Numbered from the stretch's first letter, positions 32,364 through 40,783 are shown. The stretch: 64,000 nucleotides of DNA from SG8-41 sp963802355 (GCA_963802355.1 CAWDIV010000022.1:62001-126000); one strand, 5' to 3'. A program made the numbers and translations. The notes: generated by a model from the letters alone, not told the origin.

Positions 32364-32568
32364 CCTCCGATAATGCGCCGTACGTAAGAGCGCGGAGGTC
32401 GAATCTGTCGCCGTTGACGTTCCGCAAGACGATCACGCCGGTTTTCGAAGCTCGATCGAACCGGGCATTAGCGACATAGCCCGGCACATTGCCGTCGTGT
32501 CCGAAGACAACCAGATTGCCGATCCGCCTGATTTGCATGCCGATCCCGTACGCGGAATCGAACCTTAT
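32350..32568 (-). pseudogene. C-terminal relic of a beta-lactamase-family serine hydrolase
   Basis: The translated piece DSAYGIGMQIRRIGNLVVFG, then GHDGNVPGYVANARF and a final ALTYGALSEVAKH, matches the end of class C beta-lactamase/esterase proteins. HDG stands where the KTG-like H-x-G motif sits. An in-frame TAG just upstream closes the frame, and no Ser-x-x-Lys part is found. About 300 residues of the usual protein are missing, so this is a fragment. Confidence 0.6.
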
Positions 32569-32630
32569 CTAGATAACCTGCTGAGTACTTGATCTTGTCA
32601 ATGGGGTCGTCCCCATTTATTTCGAGATAG

Positions 32631-33611
32631 CTACTGCAACGTTATATTGCCCTTGCGGATGACTTCGGCGTATCGGTCAATCTCGCGCTGTAGGTGGGTG
32701 GCAAGTTCTTTCGGTGTGCTTCCCACGGCAATCAACGCGTCCCGCTCGAATAACGCGCGCGCGGCCTTCGATTCCAATGCCTTCCTGATTGCAGCATTGA
32801 CGGTCGTGACGACCTCCTCGGGCGTGCTCGCCGGAAAAAACATGGCAAACCAGTTGTCGGACACAAACCCGGGTAGGAACGAATTCATCGTGGGCAGCTC
32901 CGGAAAGAACGGGGACGGATTTGGGGTGGTCACCGCGAGTGCGCGCACCCTTGCAGTCCTGATCTGTGGCGCCGCAAGCAGCCCTTCCGCAAACTGGAAA
33001 TCCAGTTCGCCGCTGATCATCGCGATCATCGCCGGTCCGCCGCCCTTGAAGGGGACGTTGGTGAACTTGAGCCCGGCAAGTTGCTTGAGCATTTCAGCCG
33101 AGAGGTGGCTGGTGCTGCCGGGAACGTTGACGGCCGCGTTGAGATGCGCGGCCTTCTTCCTGGCAAGCTCAATCAGCTCCTTCGGCGTTCTTGCCGGCAC
33201 GCTGGGATGCACGATCAGCACCAGCGGCGTGGAGCTGATCAAGCTGATGGGCGCGAGATCCTTCACGGGATGAAACTTCATCGTGTTTCTGTAGAGCGTG
33301 GCGTTGGTCGCGAGCGGGGCCGCGGTGAAAAGAAGGGTGTACCCGTCGGCTGGGGAGTTGACGGCAAGTTCCGCCCCGATGAGTCCGCTCGCCCCGGGGC
33401 GGTTGTCAACGACAAAGACCTGCCCGAACTGTTCGTGAAGCTCCTTGAAGAGCACCCGAGCCTGGATGTCGGTGCCTCCGCCGGCAGCAAACGGCACGAT
33501 CACGCGCACTGGCTTGACGGGGTAGCTCTGCGCCAACAGATGCACGGGCAACGCGAACGCTGCAACCGCTGCAAGCAGAACCATCACAACTAACGGATTC
33601 CTGGCTTTCAT
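32631..33611 (-). CDS. Bug/TctC-family solute receptor, LysR-linked
   Basis: About 326 residues from ATG 33611, chosen because GGGAGG precedes it and a signal peptide (VAAFALPVHLLAQ) follows; an upstream in-frame ATG adds 55 residues without family similarity. Motifs are VRVIVPFAAGGGTDIQARVL, FVVDNRPGASGLIGAELAVN and HPSVPARTPKELIELARKK. It is transcribed divergently from a LysR gene with a dyad between them, so it is probably controlled by that regulator in response to its ligand. Confidence 0.92.
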   Translation of the reverse strand: MKARNPLVVMVLLAAVAAFALPVHLLAQSYPVKPVRVIVPFAAGGGTDIQARVLFKELHEQFGQVFVVDNRPGASGLIGAELAVNSPADGYTLLFTAAPLATNATLYRNTMKFHPVKDLAPISLISSTPLVLIVHPSVPARTPKELIELARKKAAHLNAAVNVPGSTSHLSAEMLKQLAGLKFTNVPFKGGGPAMIAMISGELDFQFAEGLLAAPQIRTARVRALAVTTPNPSPFFPELPTMNSFLPGFVSDNWFAMFFPASTPEEVVTTVNAAIRKALESKAARALFERDALIAVGSTPKELATHLQREIDRYAEVIRKGNITLQ

Positions 33612-33738
33612 GCGTGCCTCCCTGGTTAGTATGACTTGACCCTCCGGACAGTGCACGATCAGTGCGTCGGCGAATCTCTTGAACCGACTTCTCCCTGGAA
33701 TCCGGACTATCCCCAGTTCGCACGACGATAGGCTATGC

Positions 33739-33795
33739 GGGAGATAACCTGGTAGCGCATAATTGTGAGTGCCCAATCACTATTGGTTATCTCCC
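33739..33795. promoter_or_regulatory. Inverted repeat in the Bug/LysR divergent region, candidate operator
   Basis: GGGAGATAACC at 33739-33749 is the exact reverse complement of GGTTATCTCCC at 33785-33795, with 35 bases between. The match extends imperfectly into ATGCG on both sides. The right arm touches the LysR start codon, so binding there could block the regulator's own translation or transcription. The spacing is longer than a single LysR box; it may represent two half-site regions. Confidence 0.55.
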
Positions 33796-33796
33796 C

Positions 33797-34762
33797 ATGC
33801 GAGACCCGGACGACGCCCTCATCTCCCGGCTGCGGTTCCGCCACCTCGAGCTCATCCGTTCGCTGAGCGCGACTGGAAGCCTGCACAAGACGGCCAAGGC
33901 GCTTAGCCTGAGCCAGCCGGCGATCAGCAAGGCGCTCGTCGAGATCGAGTCGAGTTTCGGCTTCAAACTCTTCGAGCGCTCGCCAGCGGGCGTGGCGATG
34001 ACTCCCCGGGGGCAGACAATCCTGGAGGGAGCGACGTTGCTCCTCAATGGCCTGCGGCACGTGCGGCTCTCGGCGGCCCGCGCCGACCGGCGCATCGTGA
34101 TCCGGTTAGGAGTATCCCCGTTCATCGGCGTGACCCTCGTGCCGCGCCTGCTGTGGACACTGCGCAAGCAGGGCGACGAAGCATCGGTGTCCCTGCGGGA
34201 AGGCAGGGGCCCGCAGACTTTCGATCTGTTCAGGAGCGGCGAGCTCGACGCGCTCCTTATGACGGGGCCCTCTGACCTGGTGCAATCCCAGCCGGCCGTG
34301 GCCATGACGATGAAACCGCTGTTCGAGGAGGGGCTCGCCATCGTGGCTGCTGTCGATCATCCGCTCGCGAGCCGCCGGCGCCTGTCATGGCGCGATCTCC
34401 TCGGGGAGCGATGGATCCTTCCCCATGCGCCTTCGTACGTGGAAGAAGCGATCCGCAGCGCCTTCGTTTCGCAGGGCCTCGTTCCACCCAGGCCCTGGAT
34501 CGAGTCGATGCACCCGCTGACCAACATCGAGCTGGTAGCGGCCGGGCACGGCATCGGCGCCGTGCCTTCATCCCTCATGCGCGTCGCGCGCGAGCGCGGC
34601 GTGATCTCGGAGCTGCGCATCGAGCCGAAGGGGCAACTGCCGCCGGTCAGCTTCATATTCCGGAGCGCCGAAGCCGATTCGCCGGCCATCCGCGCGTTGA
34701 CGCGGGCGCTGGAGGCGCGTGGTCAGTCTTCGCGAAGCTCGCTGAAGCGGGCGCCGAGATAG
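33797..34762 (+). CDS. LysR-family transcriptional regulator
   Basis: A 321-residue regulator. The N-terminal winged helix is LRFRHLELIRSLSATGSLHK and LSLSQPAISKALVEIE (recognition helix), followed by LTTR effector-domain features (VRLGVSP-like IRLGVSPFIGVTLVPRLLWT, PLFEEGLAIVAAVDHPLASR). It is divergent from the Bug receptor gene at 32631-33611, so it probably senses the same compound that the receptor binds. No Shine-Dalgarno lies before ATG 33797, because the operator arm occupies that place; leaderless or weak initiation is possible. Confidence 0.92.
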   Translation: MRDPDDALISRLRFRHLELIRSLSATGSLHKTAKALSLSQPAISKALVEIESSFGFKLFERSPAGVAMTPRGQTILEGATLLLNGLRHVRLSAARADRRIVIRLGVSPFIGVTLVPRLLWTLRKQGDEASVSLREGRGPQTFDLFRSGELDALLMTGPSDLVQSQPAVAMTMKPLFEEGLAIVAAVDHPLASRRRLSWRDLLGERWILPHAPSYVEEAIRSAFVSQGLVPPRPWIESMHPLTNIELVAAGHGIGAVPSSLMRVARERGVISELRIEPKGQLPPVSFIFRSAEADSPAIRALTRALEARGQSSRSSLKRAPR

Positions 34763-35112
34763 TCGAGGAGCGCCGCACCGAGGGCAGCAGGCCGCGCTTG
34801 GATGGAAGGATGTCCACGCGGGTCGGACCCAGCCAACCGATTGATCTTGCTGCGGGAGTTACCCTAAAGACGCCGATTTTTGGTCTTACACGCGCCTTTT
34901 CGGGTGCGAAAAGAGCTATCAAAGAGAACCATATCGCGCGCTCGACATTGGGCGAATGGCAGCTCTTGGGCCGTTGTCGGACAATGTCTGTCAGATCAAG
35001 TCCCGATTTGTACAAGTCATCTCGTACCTGTATCTCTCACTTCGTCGGCTGTGCGGCGCGTTCCGCTTCTCGCTAGTTCCTAAATCCCGAATCCTGAATC
35101 CCGAATCCTGAT
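34763..35112. other. 350-base gap, no gene seen
   Basis: Only the end (35080-35112) has a CCCGAATCCTGAATCCCGAA repeat, just outside the alcohol dehydrogenase stop. The rest is unremarkable. Confidence 0.6.
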
Positions 35113-36180
35113 TCAAGGCACCAAGACTGCCCGTCCTGTGATTTCTCCGGCCTCGAATGCACGGTGAGCTCTTGCAGCATCCCGCAAGGGAAAAACCTTG
35201 CCCACGACCGGCTTGATCCGCCCGTTCTGGATAAGAGAGACCGCTTCGGCCACGTCCTGCCTTCCTGCGGAGCGGTTTCCCGTGACTTCTCTTTCCTCCG
35301 TGAAGATCCAGGTAGGCGTCTCCAGTACGTTGCCGCGCGGGAAGTAACCCATGATGATGAGCCGGCCCGCGGGGGCAAGTGCGTTCAAGCTTGCGGCGAG
35401 GGTTTCCCGGGTCGCTACGAAATCGAGCACGACGTCCGCACCATCGCCGTTCGTGACGCGGCGCACCTCTTCGGACAAATCGTGCTCATGGGTCGAGAGC
35501 ACGACATCCGCACCCGCCTCGAGTACGGCCTCACGGGTCCGGGTCGAACGGAGGGCCGCTATTACCCGTGCGCCGCAAGCGCGAGCCGCCTGCACGGCAT
35601 GCAGGCCCATTCCCCCTCCGGCTCCTACGATGAGCACGTGCTCTTCCGGCTGTATGCGGGCGCGCCCAGCGCACGCCTTGACGACCGGTGCGATGGTATT
35701 GGGGATGAGGCTAGCCTCCTCGAAGGAGATGGACTCGGGTAACGCGACAAGATTTCGCGCGGGAACGGCCACGAATTCCGCGTAGCCTCCGTTTCGATGC
35801 GCGCCGATGATTCCACCGCGATGATTGTTGAGACCGGCACAGAGGGTCTCGCGGCCGAGCCGACAGTACTTGCAATTCCCGCAACTGATATTGTTGCAGA
35901 CAACGACCCGCTCACCGGCGCTGACCCCTTCGACCCCTTGCCCCAGTTCTGCCACTGTACCTGCCGGTCCGTTTCCCATGATGCGCGGCAGTTCCACCGC
36001 GAGGGCCCGGCCGCTGCGAAGTTCCATCTGAAAAAGATCCACGCTGACTGCGCCGACGCGCAGCAGCACCTCGCCGACCTCGGGCTTCGGCGTCGGGACT
36101 GTCTCCCACTGCAGATTTTCCGGCGGTCCGAAATCCCTGAGGACAACGGCCTGCATCCTGGCTTTCACGTCTCCCGTCAA
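35113..36180 (-). CDS. Zinc-type medium-chain alcohol dehydrogenase
   Basis: MDR-superfamily NAD(P)-dependent oxidoreductase. The N-terminal catalytic domain has a structural zinc lobe with four Cys in NNISCGNCKYCRLGRETLCA. The Rossmann motif is VLIVGAGGGMGLHAVQAARA. The usual first catalytic-zinc Cys is not seen in the N-terminal region (VGAVSVDLFQMELRSG), as in some quinone reductase-like members. Start is either 36180 or the ATG at 36156 (MQAVVLRDFGPPENL). The substrate is unknown. It is followed on the same strand, upstream, by the peroxiredoxin gene 127 bases away. Confidence 0.88.
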   Translation of the reverse strand: MTGDVKARMQAVVLRDFGPPENLQWETVPTPKPEVGEVLLRVGAVSVDLFQMELRSGRALAVELPRIMGNGPAGTVAELGQGVEGVSAGERVVVCNNISCGNCKYCRLGRETLCAGLNNHRGGIIGAHRNGGYAEFVAVPARNLVALPESISFEEASLIPNTIAPVVKACAGRARIQPEEHVLIVGAGGGMGLHAVQAARACGARVIAALRSTRTREAVLEAGADVVLSTHEHDLSEEVRRVTNGDGADVVLDFVATRETLAASLNALAPAGRLIIMGYFPRGNVLETPTWIFTEEREVTGNRSAGRQDVAEAVSLIQNGRIKPVVGKVFPLRDAARAHRAFEAGEITGRAVLVP

Positions 36181-36306
36181 GAAATGACTGAGGATTTTGT
36201 CTGCTGTCGATGTTGACTATGGCCAAGACGCTCCACGCATCAACAGCAGAGGACGAGACAAAACGGCGCCGGACGGACCGACGCCGCTTCGCATGTGCAC
36301 GGAATT

Positions 36307-36765
36307 TCAGAGTTTCTTGAGCTGTTCCAGCAACTCTTTGCTCTCGGGTATGGTCCCGGGCTCGTAAACCTTCGCGTACCGGACGTTCCCTTGCGCGTCC
36401 AGCACAAACGCGGAGCGCTTGTCCATGCCCCGTTCTTCGTTGAACACGCCGTAGGCTTTGCCGGCCGCGCCGTGGGGCCAGTAGTCCGAGAGCAGCGGGA
36501 AGGGAACGCCGCCCAGTTTCTCGGCCCACCCCTTGAGGCTGGGCGCGGGGTCGGCGCTGATATTCAGGATCTCGCAGTTCAGCTTCTTGAATTCTTCGTA
36601 GTTCGCACGGAACCCGTTGACTTGGTTCGTTCACCCGCCGGTAAACGCGAACGGCATGAACGCGACCACGACAGGCCTGCCCTTGAAGCTTGCAAGCGAT
36701 ACCTTCTGGTCGGTGTGCGAGGGAAGCGTGAAATCGGGCGCTGCACTACCTGTTTTCGGTTCCAA
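36307..36765 (-). CDS. Peroxiredoxin with in-frame TGA at the peroxidatic residue, probable selenoprotein
   Basis: One frame runs from TTG 36765 (AGAAGGAG seven bases upstream) to the TGA at 36307-36309 and is interrupted only at codon 45 (36631-36633) by TGA. The flanks read VVVAFMPFAFTGG, then TGA, then TNQVNGFRANYEEFKKLN. This puts the TGA exactly at the cysteine of the peroxiredoxin active-site motif PxxxTxxC. The later Arg in KRSAFVLDAQGNVRYAKVY and the C-terminal helix are intact, giving 152 residues as normal for AhpE/BCP-like peroxiredoxins. The only other Cys is residue 64 (LNCEIL). Selenocysteine peroxiredoxins are known in bacteria, so UGA decoding by SelB is the best reading. A chance nonsense mutation or sequence error is the alternative. 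selA, selB, selC and selD are not in this window. Confidence 0.82.
36601..36630 (-). promoter_or_regulatory. Candidate SECIS-like hairpin after the in-frame TGA
   Basis: Directly after the TGA (minus strand) two alternative small stems are possible. One is GAACC/GGTTC with loop AAGTCAACG. The other is GTTC/GAAC with loop CGTGC, whose GU sits about 20 bases from the TGA, in the range expected for bacterial SECIS elements. The stems are short, so this is only suggestive. Confidence 0.3.
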
Positions 36766-37002
36766 GGTGAGACTCCTTCTTGCATGAGCCGGCAAAGCCG
36801 ACACCGAAGAATACCCGCGCGCATGGCTGTCTGCAATTGCGCTCCCAGTACGAAGTTACCTGAAGCTCGAGCCGATCAGTGGAAGCCGTCTGCATCAGCC
36901 AGTCACGCCTGCTATCATCCTGCCCATAAATCCGGCCGGGCACCCGCGCGCTCCACATTACGGACGCGCATGCGTGATCGCGGAACACTTTTTCCCCTTG
37001 CC

Positions 37003-37464
37003 ATGATTGAAGTCAACGAGCGAATCGAAGTGCCCGCGGCGCCGCAGACCGTGTGGGAGGTGCTGTCGGATCCGCGCGCCGTAGTCGATTGCGTGCCGGG
37101 GGCGGCGTTGGGCGATCAGCAGGAGGACGGAACATACGATGCGGCACTGATCGTCAAGTTCGGGCCGGCCAAGGTGAGCTTCAAGGCCAAGGTCGCGCTG
37201 GAGCTGGACGCTGCGGCGATGGCCGGAAACGTTAAGTCGAGAGGCAAAGACAGTATCGGCGGGACGCGAGTCGAGACCACGATGAAGTTCAGGGTCGTAG
37301 GGCAACCGGATCCGCCTGCATCGACGGTACACATTACCGCCGAAGTCGAGATTTCAGGCAAGCTCGCATCGCTCATCGAGACCGGCGCAAACCTGGTGGT
37401 CAAGCACATGGTGGATGAATTCACGGAACGGCTGGCCGCGCGCTGCGGCGCCGCGACTGCTTAG
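37003..37464 (+). CDS. SRPBCC/CoxG-family protein
   Basis: A 153-residue START-like domain of the CO dehydrogenase subunit G (CoxG) type. It has VNERIEVPAAPQTVWEVLSD at the N-terminus, then DCVPGAALGD, VKFGPAKVSFKAKVALELD and a long C-terminal amphipathic helix. CoxG proteins accompany molybdenum hydroxylases and may anchor or assist their maturation; no coxMSL genes are present here, so its partner is elsewhere. It is divergent from the peroxiredoxin gene. A perfect inverted repeat begins at its stop codon and may act as a terminator. Confidence 0.85.
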   Translation: MIEVNERIEVPAAPQTVWEVLSDPRAVVDCVPGAALGDQQEDGTYDAALIVKFGPAKVSFKAKVALELDAAAMAGNVKSRGKDSIGGTRVETTMKFRVVGQPDPPASTVHITAEVEISGKLASLIETGANLVVKHMVDEFTERLAARCGAATA

Positions 37465-37567
37465 AAGGTGTCAGGAACCTTCTTAGGCAATCCCAGAGCT
37501 ATCGTAGTCGCGCGGGGCATGAGTCGCTCATATCCTTGCAACTGCCGCAAAAGGTTCCTGACACCTT
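37465..37567. repeat. Perfect inverted pair of AAGGTGTCAGGAACCTT repeats
   Basis: AAGGTGTCAGGAACCTT at 37465-37481 and its exact reverse complement at 37551-37567 are separated by 69 bases. Each arm is itself a small palindrome (AAGGT/ACCTT). Copies also occur inside the composite elements at 43715 and 61230. Confidence 0.9.
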
Positions 37568-37726
37568 AGAGACATGTGACGAATGGGGGTGACGAGGTAA
37601 TGGTGATAGGAATATCCGCTCCGCGGACGGACTCGTCAGCCTTTTCGGCAAACACCTGTCATCCGTATCTCGTCACCCGCAGCTCGTCACCCGTAATCGT
37701 CACTTATTTCAAACGGGAGAGCGCAA

Positions 37727-39382
37727 ATGAAGGTGTACCAGCGGCTGGCAGCCAATTTCAAGGCGGAAGGGCTGACGCACGTGTTCGGCATCATGGGCGA
37801 CGGCAACATGTACTGGATGCACGAGCTCGACAAGCTCGGCGGCGTCAACATGCTCGAAGTCCGCCACGAAGGCGCAGGGCTCGGCATGGCTGATGGCTGG
37901 GCGCGCGCGACCCGCAGCGTTGGCGTCGGCACCGCGACCTGCGGTCCGGGCGTGTCCCAACTCGCGACCGCCTTTCTGACGGCAAGCCGCGCGGAATCGC
38001 CTGTCGTCGCTTTCTGCGGCGAGCATCCGACGAACGACCAGGAGTACAACCAGCGCCTCGACCAGGCGCGCTTCGCCGCCGGGTGCGAGGCGGGCTTCGT
38101 GCGCCTGCACACGCCGGACGACGCCGACGATGCCGTGCGCAAGGCGTTCTACATGGCAAAGATGGAATCGCGTCCGGTCATGTTGAGCTGCCCGATGGAC
38201 ATACAGCAGAAGTCCTTCGAAGATGAAGACGAGCCGTACAAGCCGTCCGCAGAGATGATCCCGTCGCGTTCGATCCAGCCGGATCCGGAGGCGCTCAAGC
38301 AAGCGGTGGGCGTTATCCGCGCGAGCAAGCAGCCGGTGATCATCGTGGGGCGCGGCGCGCGTTGGTCGGGAGCGGGTGAGGAGATCCTCAAGCTCGCCAA
38401 GCGCACCGGCGCGATCCTTGCCACCACTCTGATGGCCAAGACCTGGCTGTCGGAGGACGAATACCATGTCGGCATTTCCGGCACCTATGCCAACCGCACG
38501 GCCTTGAAGCTCTTCCATGAGGCCGATTGCGTCATCGCGATCGGCGCCAGCCTGAACCGCTACACGATCGAGCACGGCCTGCTCTATCCCAAGGCCAAGT
38601 ACGTGCAGATCGACTCGAAGCAGCACGTCGTAATGGCTGGCGGGCGCTCCGCCGACGTCTACGTCTGGGCGGACGCCAGGCCGGGCGTGGCGGGCCTGAA
38701 CAAACTGCTGGAAGAAGCCGGCCACAGAAATGCCGGCTACCGCACTCCCGACGTGAAGAAGCAGCTCGCGGGACAGTATGAGGATCGCAAGGAATACGAG
38801 CTCGATCCGGACACGGTCGACCCGCGCGACGTGATCCGTACCCTGGAGAGCATGGTTCCCGAAAAATTCAACCTTTACACCGGCAGCGGAGCGACCGCAG
38901 GCTTCGCCAACATCATGATGAGCCGCCAGCGCTCCGTGGTGCTGGCGAGCCATTTCTTCGGTTGCATCGGACAGATGATGCCCGCGGCGATGGGCGCGGT
39001 GGTGGCCACCGGCAATACGCCGGGCGTGCTGGTCGACGGCGACGCGAGCGTCATGATGCACCTTGCGGAGTTCGAAACGATGGTCCGCTACGACATGCCG
39101 TTGCTGATCGTCGTAATGAACAATGAGGCGCTGGGCTCCGAATACTACAAGCTCGACGCGCACAAGATGAAGAAGGAGCTGTCCTGCATCACGACGCCGG
39201 ACCTGGGCGCGGTCGGGCGGGCGTTTGGCGGCCGCGGCTACCAGGTGCGGACTCCCGAAGACATGAAGAAAGCCACCGCCGACTTCGTTGCCAAGCCCGG
39301 TCCGATGATCGTCGACGCCCGGATCTCGCGCAGCGTCACCACGCTGCCATATCGCCGCATCCACTACGGGCAGGACGAGTAA
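37727..39382 (+). CDS. Thiamine diphosphate-dependent enzyme of the acetolactate synthase-like superfamily
   Basis: 551 residues with the three-domain ThDP fold. The Pyr domain has the catalytic Glu in VRHEGAGLGMADGWARAT (about residue 49). The middle domain has VIIVGRGARWSGAGEEILKL. The PP domain has the cofactor motif LVDGDASVMMHLAEF through VVMNNEALGSEYY (GDG...NN, about residues 440-475). GTNxxGPG-like TATCGPGVSQL is also present. The reaction (decarboxylase, carboligase or lyase) cannot be decided. It is preceded by CGGGAG and a GTCACCC-type repeat. It stands alone and is followed by a purine-rich repeat. Confidence 0.9.
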   Translation: MKVYQRLAANFKAEGLTHVFGIMGDGNMYWMHELDKLGGVNMLEVRHEGAGLGMADGWARATRSVGVGTATCGPGVSQLATAFLTASRAESPVVAFCGEHPTNDQEYNQRLDQARFAAGCEAGFVRLHTPDDADDAVRKAFYMAKMESRPVMLSCPMDIQQKSFEDEDEPYKPSAEMIPSRSIQPDPEALKQAVGVIRASKQPVIIVGRGARWSGAGEEILKLAKRTGAILATTLMAKTWLSEDEYHVGISGTYANRTALKLFHEADCVIAIGASLNRYTIEHGLLYPKAKYVQIDSKQHVVMAGGRSADVYVWADARPGVAGLNKLLEEAGHRNAGYRTPDVKKQLAGQYEDRKEYELDPDTVDPRDVIRTLESMVPEKFNLYTGSGATAGFANIMMSRQRSVVLASHFFGCIGQMMPAAMGAVVATGNTPGVLVDGDASVMMHLAEFETMVRYDMPLLIVVMNNEALGSEYYKLDAHKMKKELSCITTPDLGAVGRAFGGRGYQVRTPEDMKKATADFVAKPGPMIVDARISRSVTTLPYRRIHYGQDE

Positions 39383-39540
39383 AGGCAAGGCGAAAGGAGG
39401 AAGGCGAAAGGCGAAAGGAGAAAGGAGGAAGGATGAAGGATGAAGAAGGAGTGCGGGCAGAGTGTCGAGGAATGAGTGTCGAGTGAGGAAGAACGAACTG
39501 AGAATGCTTTTCCCCTCGACACCCGACACTCGTTACTCCG
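39383..39540. repeat. Purine-rich AGGCGAAAGGAGGAAGG tandem and GTGTCGAGTG units
   Basis: A run of degenerate GGCGAAAGGAG / GGATGAAGG units lies directly after the ThDP enzyme stop. GTGTCGAGGAATGAGTGTCG and CCTCGACACCCGACACTCG follow and can form a dyad. Confidence 0.8.
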
Positions 39541-39957
39541 TCACTGCGTCACCTTCTGCACGTTGAACATCGGTTCGCCGCCCAACCAGTGCCCGAAGTT
39601 GGCGATGAACATTTCGGCACAGCGTTTCTCGTTGCCAGTGGAGGCCGCCGCGTTGTGCGGCGATACGATGACGTTGGGCAGGTCCCACAACGGCGAATCC
39701 GCCGGGAGCGGCTCGTGCGTGAATGCGTCGATGTGGGCGCCGGCGAGGTGCCCGCTGCGAAGCGCTTCTATCAACGCTGATTCGTCCACAACTTCACCGC
39801 GCGCGATGTTGATGAGCCGCGCGCCCTTGCGCATGCGCTTGATCGCGTCGGCATCGATGAGGTTGCGCGTCTCCTTCGTCAGGGGACAGGAAACCACCAC
39901 CCAGTCGGCGCGCGGCAGCAGTTCGGGCAGCTTGGATGGATGGTGCATTTCGTCCAC
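39541..39957 (-). pseudogene. C-terminal half of a D-2-hydroxyacid dehydrogenase
   Basis: 138 codons covering only the second half of the family. The NAD-domain end WVVVSCPLTKETRNLIDADA is followed by LINIARGEVVDESAL (catalytic Arg), AFTHEPLPADSPLW (catalytic Glu) and VSPHNAAAS (catalytic His). About 180 N-terminal residues, including the GxGxxG part, are absent. The sequence upstream belongs to the 5' region of the divergent racemase-fold gene. This is probably a deletion remnant; the frame itself is undamaged. Confidence 0.8.
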
Positions 39958-40036
39958 CGGGAATCATTGATGTTAACGTAATGGAGAGCGCATCCGAACC
40001 GGTTCTGCAATCGACAGAGGTCATTACATTACTTAT

Positions 40037-40783
40037 ATGAGTCACATCAATCCGTGGTACCAGCTCGGCTACGTCATTCCTCACGCCTATACCGACATGG
40101 ATGCGTATCAGTTCTACCGCGTCGCTCCCGAGGGCATGATGCTCGTGACGACCGGCCTCAACTTTCAGGGGCACAGCCTCGAGGCCGTCGAGAACGAGCT
40201 GCCGACTTTCTGGCAGCGTGTCGATCTGCTCGCCAAGAAGAAGGTGGATCGCATCGCGCTCTCCGGCGTCCCGGTCGCCACATTCCTCGGGCGCAAAAGG
40301 ATGCTGTCAACGCTCGCCGAGGCGCAGGACCGGAGTGGCCTGCCCTGCGACACGGATCTGGAAGCGCACATCGCGGTACTGAAGCATCTGGGCGCGACCC
40401 GGATTGCGCTTGCCACGAGATGGCATGAAACCACCACCGCGCCGCTCACCCGTTACCTGGCCGAGGCCGGCATCGAAGTCATCGCCAACCACTCGCGCGG
40501 CAGCACGTTCGCGCAGCACAAGACGGCCGACCCGAATGCAGACCACCAGCTCGCGCTCGAGCTGGGCGGCAAGGCGCTGCGCGAGGCACCGGAAGCCCAA
40601 GCGGTCCTCATGCCGGGCGGTTTGTGGCACGCCATGCATGCTGTGCCGATTCTTGAAGCGGAGTATGGCCGGCCGGTGCTGCTCAACATCCTCTCGACAA
40701 CCTGGGCGGCGCTCCGTGCAGCGGGTGAGCGCATGGTGGTTCGTCCCGATCCACGGTGGGGAAAGGTGCTCGCCAGTGTGTGA
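40037..40783 (+). CDS. Asp/Glu racemase-fold protein without catalytic cysteines (second copy)
   Basis: 248 residues, same length and fold class as the product of 5379-6125. The loops that carry catalytic Cys in maleate isomerase or arylmalonate decarboxylase read ALSGVPVATFLG (about residue 75) and VLMPGGLWHAMHAVPILE (about 190-207). The sole Cys (residue 104) is elsewhere. Shared residues with the first copy include GRxRxLxxLxE, LGxxRIAxAxRW, GGxWxxxxAVPILE and a final RWGKVLAS-like end (WGRLLASP in the other). The reaction is unknown. A truncated dehydrogenase is divergent from it. Confidence 0.75.
   Translation: MSHINPWYQLGYVIPHAYTDMDAYQFYRVAPEGMMLVTTGLNFQGHSLEAVENELPTFWQRVDLLAKKKVDRIALSGVPVATFLGRKRMLSTLAEAQDRSGLPCDTDLEAHIAVLKHLGATRIALATRWHETTTAPLTRYLAEAGIEVIANHSRGSTFAQHKTADPNADHQLALELGGKALREAPEAQAVLMPGGLWHAMHAVPILEAEYGRPVLLNILSTTWAALRAAGERMVVRPDPRWGKVLASV

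Noticed and set aside
36201..36320. 40-codon plus-strand frame between the alcohol dehydrogenase and peroxiredoxin genes
   Set aside because: Very short, Arg-rich because of GC content, and overlaps the peroxiredoxin 3' end.
37709..39529. 606-codon minus-strand open frame opposite the ThDP enzyme
   Set aside because: Antisense to a gene with clear ThDP motifs; the long frame results from high GC at third positions.
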